Below, piece by piece: positions 43,971 to 54,618 of a stretch of 64,000 nt of DNA. Source of the DNA: Rhynchopus euleeides (lineage: Eukaryota; Euglenozoa; Diplonemea; Diplonemida; Diplonemidae); NCBI GenBank assembly GCA_963210315.1, contig OY723282.1, forward strand, positions 1,178,001-1,242,000, written 5' to 3'. Every line of letters begins with the position of its first letter. The stretch's first letter is position 1. A program made the position numbers and the translations under genes. The notes under the pieces were generated by a model. It did no database searches. It was given only the letters and a program-made list of their open reading frames with translations, and was not told the origin of the DNA.

Positions 43971-45452
43971 GGTTTTTTTCTTAGCGGGAGCACTGGCCAC
44001 GAGCGACGAAGCGTAGCGAAGTCGCGAAGTAACGAAGAAAATTGTACGACTGAAGCTTTGGATTAGCACCCCATGCCACTTCACAGGGCCCCAACACAGC
44101 CTTGAGACAGCAAGTGTGCGCTCAACAAAAAGTAGTTCGGAACTGTTCTCCCACAGTTGCTGGACAGGGTGTCTATAATAAAGCGAAAGGAGTACGCTTT
44201 TTTTTGAAGATTTTTCACTCCAAATCTTCCAAGCGAACCCACTGTCTGAACTCCTCTGGTGGAGCCTCCGGTCTAAATTTGTTAAATTTACTAAAGAGCG
44301 AAATGCCCGCAGGTTACTCTGCAAACAGCAGCACATCCCTCTCCGCTCCCCCCCCCTCCCCAGCCGGAAAACACTGGATTTCAGACACACCCTGCATAAC
44401 GAGTGAGGGGGATCATTCTTGTGCTCCCTTCTACTTCTATTTCACTGCCCCTCCCCAACCCCTGCCACACGCGCGATATGTGGGTTGCAGATATGTCGGG
44501 TTACGCCAACACCTTCTGCCCCCCTCTCCCCCCAAAAAATATCCCTCTACCGTCCAGACCTGCTTTGCATACCAATCAACAGTGGGTGATTTGGGGTGGG
44601 ATCGATGCCCAGTTTACAGACTGAAGCTGTTGTTGGCGGAATGCCCTAAAACAGAGAGCCTGGGAGGTAGGATGGGTTTGCCCGCCCCAGCGAACAATTT
44701 ACAAATAAAACAAAGAGGTTCGGTGGTTTGTTTTGGAGTTGTGCTAACAACGCAGGAAACTTTGCTATGCAGATCATGCAGGACACACCACACCCGCAGC
44801 AGGCGTGTGGGGTGTTCTCGCGATCGACGAATACCCGCTGGTTCTTCTCTCCCCTTTCTGATTTGCAGACACAAAGTTTCTTTCTTTGCAGCTGCTGGCG
44901 ACAAAACCGAAGGGCGTTGGGGGGAGGGGGGTTGCAACCACCGTTGGGGTTCCCTGCGGAGAGGAAAATGGATTTGCCATGCTGGGCAAGAAAACGAATA
45001 ACTATTACGCACATTCTTCGAACACCAGATAAATGGTACTCCCGAAGGGGTTTAAATTTGCCTCGCGCACACGAAAAGAAATCATCATTTCAATGAATTT
45101 CCCAGCTCAGCAGGTGAGCCGTCGGAACCCTGAAGCCAGCACAAAGGCCGAGGTTGTGCGAAGAGAATGAGAGTTTGCCGCGACCGAGGAGGACCCCCCA
45201 TCCCCACCCCCGCCCCGCCTCCCAGCACCTCCCAAGTTGTATGATTTGCCTCGAAGGATGGTGGCTGTCTTGCCGCATCACACACGCAACCAAACGGCAC
45301 CCATCCCTCCCCTGCCGGTTTCTCATGTGTAGGGTTCTTCCCGAAGTAGCACCTCCATCCACCACGACCTTCGACAGGCTTGCTGGCGGTCATGTTTTGA
45401 GTGGTAGGCGCGGTGCGTAACCACGACCCCTTTCTGTGATCCTGGCAGTGCG
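43971..45452. other. Spacer upstream of cyclase 2
   Basis: No supported gene. It has a run of GCGAAG-type short repeats (43999-44036), T-run 44197-44205, C-run 44349-44356 and repeat E copy 2 at 44729-44890. Just before the ATG at 45453 it reads CCCCTTTCTGTGATCCTGGCAG, a pyrimidine tract plus AG four bases upstream. Confidence 0.45.
44729..44890 (+). repeat. Dispersed repeat E, copy 2
   Basis: Matches 16474-16650 in order and orientation. It includes GGGGTGTTCTCGCGATCGAC, which also recurs in part near 1225, 4706 and 23135. Unknown nature; possibly a SINE. Confidence 0.7.
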
Positions 45453-47624
45453 ATGTCCGGGTTGTGGGAATGCCTCCTCGCGTGCTTCGAAGACATCATC
45501 TCACAGGGCGGGAGGCTGAAGGGCAAGGCCCGGAATGAAAGGCGCCTGCTGTTCTTGTCTGGTCTGGTGGGGCTCTGTGCTGTGCCCTTCACGCTCACTG
45601 GAGAGACTTGGCCTCTGCACTTTTCCGGACGTATGCTGGCGACCCTTTCCTGCCTTGTCATGGCTGTGATGTGCCTGTGCCGTGTAAATATCACACGTAC
45701 GACGGTGCGTGTGTACCTCTCGGTGTTCGGGTTGGCCATGATCATCGAGGATTTGAGCATGAAGGCCGTGGGTGGGCCTCCCCACTGGGCTGCCTTCGTG
45801 CTGCTCGCGGACATATCGCTTGTCATGGGGCTTGGCAAGACGTACACCACATGTATCATCGCAGTGCCGGCTCTGTGGGTTGTCATAACTGCAGTTGAGA
45901 AGGTGTCGCGATTTGGATTGTTCGATATTCCGGGTTCAGCGTCACAAGAACGGAGGCGAGAACATCTGTCACGCGTCTGCTCTTGCGCACAGTCTCCCTG
46001 CCGCGTGGACATGTATGATGCAGCCATCGAGTTAGGGTCGTCCCTTGCTGTGCTAGTGATGGATTTCGTCGCCACACGGGGGTTCGCCACTGCAGCAGAG
46101 AAGGAGAAGGCGGCGATGACACGCACCATCGAGACTGTGGAGGCGATTGCACAGCTGCTGGCGGGCTACGACGTCGACACCGTGGCGGACATGCTGCAGG
46201 AGGCGGAGGCGGAGGGGCGGCTGCCTGCAGCGATGCACGAGGCGCTTCGGAGGCTGGAACAGAACCTGCGTGCGTACCGCCCGTACCTGCCCGCCGTACT
46301 GCTAGAGCAGCAGCATTCACCGGGTGGTGCTGGGCAACTGCCGCCTGTGCCTCCTGCTTCTGCTCCCGGTATGAACAGCGAACGTGCGGCTGTCATCTTC
46401 ACAGATATTCGTTTGTCGACATCCATCTGGGAGGCGGCACCCGAGGCGATGAAGAAGGCGATGAAGACGCACAACGCGGTGATGCGGGGTGCGATCTCTG
46501 TGTGGGGTGGGTACGAGGTGAAGACGATCGGGGATGCCTTCATGGTTGCGTTCGAAGCTGCACATGCGGGTGTGTGCTTTGGGATGGCGGTGCAGGAGAA
46601 GCTGCTTGCTGCAGAGTGGCCTGTGTCACTGCTGCTGGAGGTCCCGATCTGCCACCGCACTGATCTGTGGGGCGGGTTGACGGTGCGTGTCGGTGTGAAC
46701 GAGGGTCCTGTGACACCGGAGCTGAATACCCTGACGGGGCGTGTGGACTACTTCGGGCACACAGTGAACGTGGCTGCACGCCTCGAATCTGTGTGTGCGC
46801 CCGGTGCGGTTGCGGTGCCTGCTGATCTGTGGGCGCGTGTGCGTGGCATGCCTGGGTGTGCTGTTCGTGCACATACCGGCGCTGTGGTGCAGACCGAGCT
46901 GAAGGGTGTGAGCGAGCGCCTCCGTATATGCAGTGTGTGGCCTGCCTGCCTGCGGGGGCGTGAGGACCACCCTCTGTATGCTCCCGTGCCTGAGCCAGCT
47001 TCCTGCCGTGTGTCGTGTGCATCCAGTACACGCAAGTCGCACCAGACATCAAGCAGCAGCCTGCCTCAGGTGCTGCACCAGAGCACCACAAGCCAGGAGG
47101 CCACTGTCGCTGTGGCAACGTTCAACAGCGTGTGTATTGACCAGTTCAACAGCCATCTGGCGGGTGTGGTGCCACTGCTGCAGCAGAGCGGTGGTGTGTT
47201 ACTGTCACTGCTCGGGAACAACTTCTTCATCGGGTGGAACGTCGGGAAGCAGATCCCAGCACATGCTGAGGGCGCACTGCGGTTTGCACAGCGTGTGATG
47301 CATCACGGAGCTAGTCATACGGTGGCAACGCTTGGGGTCGCGAGCGGGACTGTCGAGCACGGGGATGTGGGAACGGTGCAGCAGCGCTTCGTGACTGCGT
47401 CAGGAGGTGCTGTGGAGGCGAGCCTTGCGCTTCGCCATCTGGCGATATCGATGCATCTCCGGTGTCTATACACGGCGGAGGCACCACCGGGTGCTGTGCG
47501 TGAGCTGCTGCGTGCCACTACAGCACGTCTGCCTCAGGGAAGCGGCCCTGGCCGGCTGGTGTACGAGGTGCAGTGCGGCGCAGCGCTTGCGGAGCCGAGG
47601 GGTGATCTCTTGTCCGTGCAGTGA
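45453..47624 (+). CDS. Membrane adenylyl cyclase (class III), paralogue 2
   Basis: 723 residues from the ATG at 45453. Hydrophobic segments at about 33-48, 62-80, 86-100, 112-126 and 132-148, plus 195-208, form the membrane region. The linker runs to YRPYLPAVLL near residue 283. The catalytic domain (about 310-510) has D318 in VIFTDIR, K357 and D361 in VKTIGDAFM, GRVDYFG and HTVNVAAR, predicting cAMP production. One change from its relatives follows the first Asp (TDIRLSTS instead of TDIRSSTS). The C-terminal 180 residues repeat a cyclase-like pattern without catalytic residues (AVATFNSV, LLSLLGNNFFIGWN, ASGTVEHGDVGTVQQRF). Near-identical at DNA level over long stretches to the copy at 49979, and more distant from 17385 outside the linker and catalytic core. 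Confidence 0.87.
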   Translation: MSGLWECLLACFEDIISQGGRLKGKARNERRLLFLSGLVGLCAVPFTLTGETWPLHFSGRMLATLSCLVMAVMCLCRVNITRTTVRVYLSVFGLAMIIEDLSMKAVGGPPHWAAFVLLADISLVMGLGKTYTTCIIAVPALWVVITAVEKVSRFGLFDIPGSASQERRREHLSRVCSCAQSPCRVDMYDAAIELGSSLAVLVMDFVATRGFATAAEKEKAAMTRTIETVEAIAQLLAGYDVDTVADMLQEAEAEGRLPAAMHEALRRLEQNLRAYRPYLPAVLLEQQHSPGGAGQLPPVPPASAPGMNSERAAVIFTDIRLSTSIWEAAPEAMKKAMKTHNAVMRGAISVWGGYEVKTIGDAFMVAFEAAHAGVCFGMAVQEKLLAAEWPVSLLLEVPICHRTDLWGGLTVRVGVNEGPVTPELNTLTGRVDYFGHTVNVAARLESVCAPGAVAVPADLWARVRGMPGCAVRAHTGAVVQTELKGVSERLRICSVWPACLRGREDHPLYAPVPEPASCRVSCASSTRKSHQTSSSSLPQVLHQSTTSQEATVAVATFNSVCIDQFNSHLAGVVPLLQQSGGVLLSLLGNNFFIGWNVGKQIPAHAEGALRFAQRVMHHGASHTVATLGVASGTVEHGDVGTVQQRFVTASGGAVEASLALRHLAISMHLRCLYTAEAPPGAVRELLRATTARLPQGSGPGRLVYEVQCGAALAEPRGDLLSVQ

Positions 47625-48220
47625 CACCAGGGGACTTCACCGTGTTTCAAATGTGCCAAGCTCAAACTGTCATTTTACCACCTATTGTCTGAGTAGCTCA
47701 CTTTGCCCACTGCTTACTGGTTTTCCAATCCAGTTGTCAGCTGATTGAGGGTGTGATACGAGGGTTCAATCCAACACGGATATCAAGGCGGCACTCTCAA
47801 AGTCCTGCCAAGGACAGCGCCTCATGGGTGTGTGCTTCTTAAGTTTGTCATTATGCGAAACCATCCTCAGCGTGTGCCAAAACAAAAAACAGGAGCCGAA
47901 ACAACCTGCCGAGCACACGGGCGGTGACCACGTTGACCCACACAGCGATCTCCCATTACAGGTGGCCTTGTCGCCACGGCAGAGTGCCACAGACTGTGGG
48001 AGGTATCGCCAGCCACCTTGAGAGTGTGTTACCAGGCCAACACCCGTCCCCTCTTCACCTCCCCTGTTAGTTTGCTCCCATGTCGTTGCTTGCTTTGGGG
48101 CCTGAAGGACATAGGGGTCCAGCAGGCACTTACCGACCAAGGCATGAGTGGCCGTTCCAACATCCTGGTCTGATGTTCCACATTTCGTACGGCAAAGAAC
48201 GCAACTCCAATTATTTTTGA
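47625..48220. other. 3' flank of cyclase 2 and spacer
   Basis: No supported gene. A GGTTCAATCC box near 47763 resembles a tRNA B-box but the surrounding stems do not form a tRNA. CGTACGGCAAAGAACGCAACTCC near 48187-48209 matches a block at 15396-15422. Confidence 0.45.
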
Positions 48221-49187
48221 ATCAGTCCTATTCGTGGTCATTTACCCCCCCCCCCCTTTGGGTCGCCTGACCGGAAATTTTGGGAAAAGGGGGGTAATAT
48301 AGGGGGGGGGGGGTAAATTACCATGTTCTGGGGTGGCCGGTTTTTTTGGTAGGCCACAGGGGGGTGAGAGGGCGCCCAGGGCCTGTGGGTGACCTACCCT
48401 GACCTCACCCAGGCCCTCGGGCACTTCGTTCGGTATGATTGGTCCTGTCACATGCGTGCGGTGGGGTGTGTGGTGCCTACCTCACGGCCAATTACCCTCC
48501 CCTGGCGGCAAAGAGGGGGTAAATTACCCCCCTTCTGACTGGGTAGTGGGGGTAACTGGGGGGTAATTTACACCCCCTTCCAGGCAAAGGGGGGTATATG
48601 TGCCACCCCTTTGCCCGGGGAGGGGGTAAATTACCCCCCTGGCCCTCCCCAGTCAAGGGGGGGTAAATTGCCCCCGCCCGTACTGGGGGGTAATTTACCC
48701 CCTTCTCCGGTGGTGGGTAGGGGGGTAAATTACCCCCCTCTCCAGTACAAGGGGGCAAATTTACCCTCCCTACGGGTAAAGGGGTGGCAACTACCCCTTT
48801 GGCCTGGGAGGGGGTACATTACCCCCCCAGTAAGAGCGGGAACAAATTACCCCCCTTTGCTGGGGAGGGCCAGTGGGGTAATTTACCCCCCTTAGCCTGG
48901 TGGGGGGTCAATTTACCCCCTCTTACCAGGTCGGGGGGGTAATTTACCCCCCTACCAGGCAAAGGGGGTGGTAAATTACCCCCCCACCACCCAGTGGAGG
49001 GGGTAAATTTACCCCCCGACCAGCCAAAAAATGGGTATTTTCCGCCCACCCCCCCAGCCAAAGGGGGGGGGGGGGGTAAATTACCAAGTTTCTGAGGCCT
49101 GGACCCAAAATTTCCGAAAAAGGGGGTAATATAAGGGGGGGGGGTAAAATTTGGGGGGGGGGGTAAATTACCACGAATAGGACTGAT
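48221..49187. mobile_element. TIR element filled with GGGGTAAATTACCCC palindromes
   Basis: Ends ATCAGTCCTATTCGTGG and its complement CCACGAATAGGACTGAT, continuing inward on both sides into (T/A)AATTTACCCCCC-type sequence. Near each end is a direct copy of GAAAAGGGGGGTAATATA-like text (about 48279 and 49112). The interior from 48491 to about 49080 is the palindrome array. No coding capacity. The target duplication is unclear (AT or none). Confidence 0.75.
48491..49080. repeat. Array of about 16 near-palindromic units
   Basis: Consensus GGGGGTAAATTACCCCC, or its complement with AATTT, at roughly 30-45-base spacing (for example near 48515, 48558, 48623, 48661, 48687, 48722, 48752, 48813, 48870, 48905, 48936, 48967, 49000). 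The spacers are G/C-rich, unlike each other, and of variable length. It is not a CRISPR array: repeats are short, imperfect and self-complementary, and spacers are irregular. Confidence 0.85.
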
Positions 49188-49978
49188 GCAATATTTCCGT
49201 GGTCCGGTGTTGCACACACTTCCGTGTGTGCAGCGCCACACATCGCCCGACAGCCCGTCAGGCCGACCTGGCAGGACTGGTGGCACACTGGAGGCAGCCC
49301 CAACCTCACAGTGAGGACGAAAGTGCACAGCGAACTCTCGATTGAGGGTGCGCACCCGTGGCTTGATACATCAACACGAAGCCACCAACTCACGGAAAAG
49401 TCCCTTCCGCAGGGGTCACAGCGCACTGCCTCTCGTGACACCAACACTCCGGACCTTGGCGGTCCATCACCTTTACATCACCGGCTTACGATGTGACTTT
49501 GCAGGCGGAGAGAGGGCACCTCGCAGACCACCACATCCAGGAGTGTCTGCCTTGGGTGATGAGTGTGCGTCTTAGGTAACCCCCACCCCATTCCTCTAGG
49601 GCTGGACTTTATCTACCGCGGAATAGCCGATTCTACGTTACGCGTGTTGCCTTTTACCCCCCCGCCCGTTCCTCCTGTGTTGGAGTGACTGTGTCTGTAT
49701 GTGTGTGACAGTGGAGGCAGCACAGAGTTCGCTCGGTGCGTCCTGTGTCGAAAGTGTACATCCTCTGTCACCAGCGTCCGCAACCACCCGCGCCACCCAC
49801 AGAGACCCAGCGCCTCACACAGCGATTGCCTCGTTCCAGCCTTCCATACAGCGTCCTCACCATCATCGGCAGCCCACCCCGTGCTGGAGAGCTGATGGGG
49901 TGAGAGCAGAGTTCACAAGGCGCAGGAGTGCATGATTAGCACGGCAACATGGCCCGCTTCTGTGATCCTGATAGTGTG
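49188..49978. other. Spacer upstream of cyclase 3
   Basis: No supported gene. An AGTTCGCTCGGTGCG motif lies near 49727. The last 20 bases (CTTCTGTGATCCTGATAGTG) are shared with the region just upstream of cyclase 2, so the duplication includes the 5' flank. Confidence 0.45.
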
Positions 49979-52139
49979 ATGTCCGGGTTGTGGGAATGGG
50001 GCCTCGCGTGCTTCGAAGACATCATATCACAGGGTGGGAGGCTGAAGGGCAAGGCCCGAAATGAAAGGTGCATGTTGTTGGTGTTCGGTCTGGTGGGATC
50101 CTCGGCTGTGCCCTTCACGCTCGCTGGGGGGGAGACTTGGCCTCTGCACTTTTCCGGACGCGTGCTGGCGTCCCTGTCCAGTCTTTTCCTGGTTGTGATG
50201 TGCCTGTGCCGTGCAAATATCACACATGCGATGGTGCGTGTGTACCTCTCGGTGTTCGGGTTGGCCATGATCATCGAGGATTTGAGCATGAAGGCCGTGG
50301 GTGGGCCTCCCCACTGGGCTGCCTTCGTGCTGCTCGCGGACATATCGCTTGTCATGGGGCTTGGCAAGACGTATACCACAGGTCTCATTGCCGTGGCGGC
50401 TCTGTGTGTCATCGTGACTGCAGTTGAGAAGGTGTTGCGATTTGGATTGTTCGATATTCCGGGTTCAGCGTCAGAAGATTGGCGACACGAACATCTGTCA
50501 CGCGTCTGCTCTTGCGCACAACCCCCCTGCCGCGTGGACATGTATGATGCAGCCACCGATATGTTGGGGTCCCTCGTTGTGCTGGTGCTGGATTTCGTCG
50601 CCACACGCGGATTCGCCGCTGCAGCAGAGAAGGAGAAGGCGGCGATGACACGCACCATCGAGACTGGAGGCGATTGCACAGCTGCTGGCGGGCTACGACG
50701 TCGACACCGTGGCGGACATGCTGCAGGAGGCAGAGGCGGAGGGGCGGCTGCCTGCAGCGATGCACGAGGCGCTTCGGAGGCTGGAACAGAACCTGCGTGC
50801 GTACCGCCCGTACCTGCCCGCCGTACTGCTAGAGCAGCAGAATTCACCGGGCGGTGCTGGGCAACTTCCGCCTGTGCCTCCTGCTTCTGCTCCCGGTATG
50901 AACAGCGAACGTGCGGCTGTCATCTTCACAGATATTCGTTCGTCGACATCCATCTGGGAGGCGGCACCCGAGGCGATGAAGAAGGCGATGAAGACGCACA
51001 ACGCGGTGATGCGGGGTGCGATCTCTGTGTGGGGTGGGTACGAGGTGAAGACGATCGGGGATGCCTTCATGGTTGCGTTCGAAGCTGCACATGCGGCTGT
51101 GTGCTTTGGGATGGCGGTGCAGGAGAATCTGTTTGCTTCAGAGTGGCCTGTGGCGCTGCTGGAGGTCCCGATCTGCCACCGCACTGATCTGTGGGGCGGG
51201 TTGACGGTGCGTGTCGGTGTGAACGAGGGTCCTGTGACACCGGAGCTGAATACCCTGACGGGGCGTGTGGACTACTTCGGGCACACAGTGAACGTGGCGT
51301 CCCGTCTGGAGAGCACGTGCGTGCCTGGTGCAGTCGCAGTGCCTGCCGATCTGTGGGCGCGTGTGCGTGGCATGCCCGAGTGTGCTGGTGCACATGCAGG
51401 TGCCGCGGTGCAGACCGAGCTGAAGGGTGTGAGCGAGCGCCTCCCTGTGTGTAGTGTGTGGCCTGCCTGCCTGCAGGGGCGTGAGGACCACCCTCTGCAT
51501 GATCCAGTGCCGAAAGCAACTTCGCGCCGCCGTACGTCCTATTTATCCAGCAAGTCTCGGTCATCAGACAACAGCCAGCCTCAGGTGGTGGTGCTGCACC
51601 AGAGCACCACAAGCCAGGAGGCCACTGTCGCTGTGGCAACGTTCGGCAGCATGTGTATTGACCAGTTCAACAGCCAGCTGGCGGGTGTGGTGCCACTGCT
51701 GCAGCAGAGCGGCGGTGTGTTACTGTCACTGATCGGGAACAACTTCTTCATCGGGTGGAACGTCGGGAAGCAGATCCCAGCACATGCTGAGGGCGCACTG
51801 CGGTTTGCACAGCGTGTGATGCAGCAAAGCGGGCATACGGTGGCAACGCTTGTGATGGCGAGCGGGACTGTCGAGCACGGGGATGTGGGAACGGTGCAGC
51901 AGCGCTTCGTGACTGCGTCAGGAGGTGCTGTGGAGGCGAGCCTTGCTCTTCGCCATCTGGCGATATCGATGCATCTCCGGTGTCTATACACGGCGGAGGC
52001 ACCACCGGGTGCTGTGCGTGAGCTGCTGCGTGCCACCACAGCACGTCTGCCGCAGGGAAGCGGCCCTGGCCGGCTGGTGTACGAGGTGCAGTGCGGCGCA
52101 GCGCTTGCCGAGGAGAAGGATACTGTCGCTAACCTGTAG
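49979..52139 (+). pseudogene. Adenylyl cyclase paralogue 3, frameshifted
   Basis: The start ATG at 49979 gives MSGLWEWGLACFEDII, parallel to paralogue 2. The frame runs to about 50667, where GAGACTGGAGG replaces the GAGACTGTGGAGG of the other two copies, a 2-base loss that moves the rest of the gene to another frame. The remainder is open from there to TAG at 52137-52139 and retains all catalytic motifs (VIFTDIRSS, VKTIGDAFM, GRVDYFG, HTVNVASR) and the degenerate second domain. Either a very young pseudogene or a sequence error in an intact gene. Apart from this lesion no stop interrupts it. Confidence 0.8.
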
Positions 52140-53041
52140 TGAGTCATCTGGTGACGGTGCACACAGCGAGTTGCTGCGCTCCTTGCAAGCCGCCCACGTT
52201 CCCACTGAGTGTCATGCGTGTTGGAACACTTCCGTGCTCCCGGACACCAGAACAACAGTACTTCTGAACGAGTAGTCCTTTGTGATTTCCCCAAGCTGCT
52301 TTCTGGATAGCGGGCTCCTGCCGCAATACTTCTCTCCTGCGGGGTCGGCAGCCTGCTGGGGTCTGCTCCCACAGCTAGGCCTCGCAAACTCAGCCTGCCC
52401 CCCCCCCTGCTGGTGTCGCTCGCGCAGCAAATGGGAAGTGGCTCATGTGAAAAGGGACGGAGTGCCGTCTGTCTGTTGCTAGCGCCACCACGGGCCAGGG
52501 ATGGTCTGACACCAGAGGTTCAGCTCTAGACCTACAACCGTGCCCAGCTCAATGGTGGTTGCCTTCGGGTGGAGATCATGCGACTGGGTTTGGTACCTAC
52601 TCCTAACCCGATTCTATCTTCAAGCCTCAAGACTCTTGGAGTGCTGTTTACCGCTGTGTGTTTGTCGGCAGGGGATTGCCACATTCGTTCTTGAATTTCG
52701 TGTCAGTATTTGCGTTTTCCTTCCCAGTTTCTTCCCAGGGGGACTTCGCTCTGTGTCACTGTGTGTCAAACTGAGTCACGTTGCGGCCAGTTTGTGAGGC
52801 GGAATCACTCTTCCTCACTTCCCTGCATTTCTGAGCGAATGCCCCCCCACATTTCAATTTCAATGTGGGTGGGACGTTTTGCGCGCTTTGATCGCCCCAC
52901 TCGGCACCATCATTAGCGGGGTGAGTGGGGAGGCGTCAGCTCAAAAAATGTCCCCTGCCAATCTCCCTCCATATCTCTCCCACTTTGGGTTTAGCGTGCA
53001 TGATTCTTTACACAAAAAGAATACGGAGGCGACGGTATCCA
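52140..53041. other. 3' flank of cyclase 3 and spacer
   Basis: No supported gene. One C-run (52399-52409). The end leads directly into family A copy 2. Confidence 0.45.
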
Positions 53042-53044
53042 TTA

Positions 53045-54182
53045 AACCCTGTGCCTGGAATTTTGTCCAAAAAATATCACGTTTTCGCACAAGGCAAAAA
53101 ATGGTCAAAAAACCCGAAAATCGGGTTTGTAGGGTGTAGGTCCCCTGTCTGAAAATGCAAAATATGGCCCCGCAGGTGCCCCCAGAGTGATTTAAAATTG
53201 GAAAATCGACATTTTCCACCTACGGGAAATCCCCCAAAATAGGGGGTCCCCAGCCACGATCCCCAAAAAAATGTCCCGCGCGCCTCTAAGGCACTCTGGA
53301 TTTTTATTATGTCATCCAGATGTCACATCTGGGTCCAGGAACACCGGTTTTTGGCCTCAGGAAGTCGAAAAATATGTGTGGAAATTTTTATTCCTGACCA
53401 GGATCACCTAAAAGGCCGATTTCCCCTGTTTACACATGGGGGATTTCATGCAACGCCCGCTCGTGTGCTGAGTGTGCTAGCCGCGACGTGGACGCGGTGG
53501 CCCTCTTCCTCCCAGAAGCCACCGATCTTCCTCATCCAACTTCACCTCCGGATGTACGCGGCACGTGCTTGGGTTGTCCTGTCGCAGTGCAGCAGAAGTT
53601 CCTGTGCACTGCTGCCCAAGCCATTTCGGCTGCAAGGAATATGCCACGCAGAGTAACCTGGTATCGCGTGACCAGCTCGTGAGGCTTGGTGCCCCGAATC
53701 GAATCGATAGGCTGCGAGGTGCATTGCCTCGGTCAGTTGATGTCCTTGCGTGTGCATTTTTGTGCACAACAGTCCCTTGGGTATCTGCAGCGCAGGTGCC
53801 TGCACTGGACCAGGACTCCTGATTTACCTCTGGCACTTGTTGATCGGGACGGATGCGGCGACATGCCACGGTGCCCATGGATAGCCATGCCGGCACGAAA
53901 GTACGTTCACGACGGTTGATTACCATTGCTGCACTCTGTCAGAACCCGAAGGGTCTCAGCACACCTGAACGCCCACCAGGCCCCCCAGCAGGGGGTGAAA
54001 CCAAAGGGTCCCCCCTGGGGTTTTTTGACCCAAAATTTTCGAATTCGACATGTCCCCGGGATTTCCACTATGTCGCAGATTTCGACCATTGGGTCAAGAA
54101 AACCTAAAAATCTAGGGGGGAGGTGCTGAAGGATTGCACTGAAAATTTTATCTAACTCGGTCAAAATTCCAGGCACAGGGTT
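53045..54182. mobile_element. TIR element family A, copy 2
   Basis: Ends AACCCTGTGCCTGGAA and TTCCAGGCACAGGGTT, flanked by TTA on both sides (53042-53044, 54183-54185). Almost identical to copy 1 with a few indels, for example TTCACCTCCGGA present near 53541 and absent from copy 1. No transposase. Confidence 0.87.
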
Positions 54183-54205
54183 TTAAAAATCCGAACACCT
54201 TTTCA

Positions 54206-54331
54206 CCCTGTCCAACCCCACCCGTGACACCAGGGTCTTGCAAGACCTTGCGCTATTATTCATCGGCTCTTCGCTGAAGAAACAGCTCTAGTGGAGGTGT
54301 ACAGGGAGTACGCCTCAAAACGGTGCCGCGT
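54206..54331 (+). repeat. Structured repeat G, copy 2
   Basis: Aligns with the minus strand of 29750-29875. Stem-loops: AGGGTCTTGCAAGACCTT, CTCTTC-GCT-GAAGAA, and GGTGTAC...GTACGCC. Stem sequences differ from copy 1 but pairing is kept. Confidence 0.5.
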
Positions 54332-54618
54332 GCTGGGAGGAGAGTGACACGAGATGGGGCGGGGACTGTCCCTGCCGATGACACCGCCTTCAAGTATTCT
54401 ATCGCACACTCGTGAGCAGAAAGCCAGCAGGAAGCCCACCACCAGCAATCAACCCCAACATGCTCTACACGCTACCCCCCCGCCCCCCCCCCCCATCAGG
54501 CCCAGGGAATTGGGTTGTCATTTCAGGGGGGGGGAGGGCTTGTGTGTCGAAGACCCAACGCATCAACACAACAATATCAGGGCCCCGAGCCCACCCCAGT
54601 GACCCCCCCCCCCCCCCA

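Noticed and set aside
47690..47780. tRNA gene suggested by GAGTAGCTCA and GGTTCAATCC
   Set aside because: Acceptor, anticodon and T stems do not pair and the anticodon loop would be nine bases. At most a decayed tRNA-like repeat.
48491..49080. CRISPR-like repeat-spacer array
   Set aside because: Repeats are about 17 bases, imperfect and self-complementary, spacing is irregular, it lies inside a TIR element, and the genome is eukaryotic.
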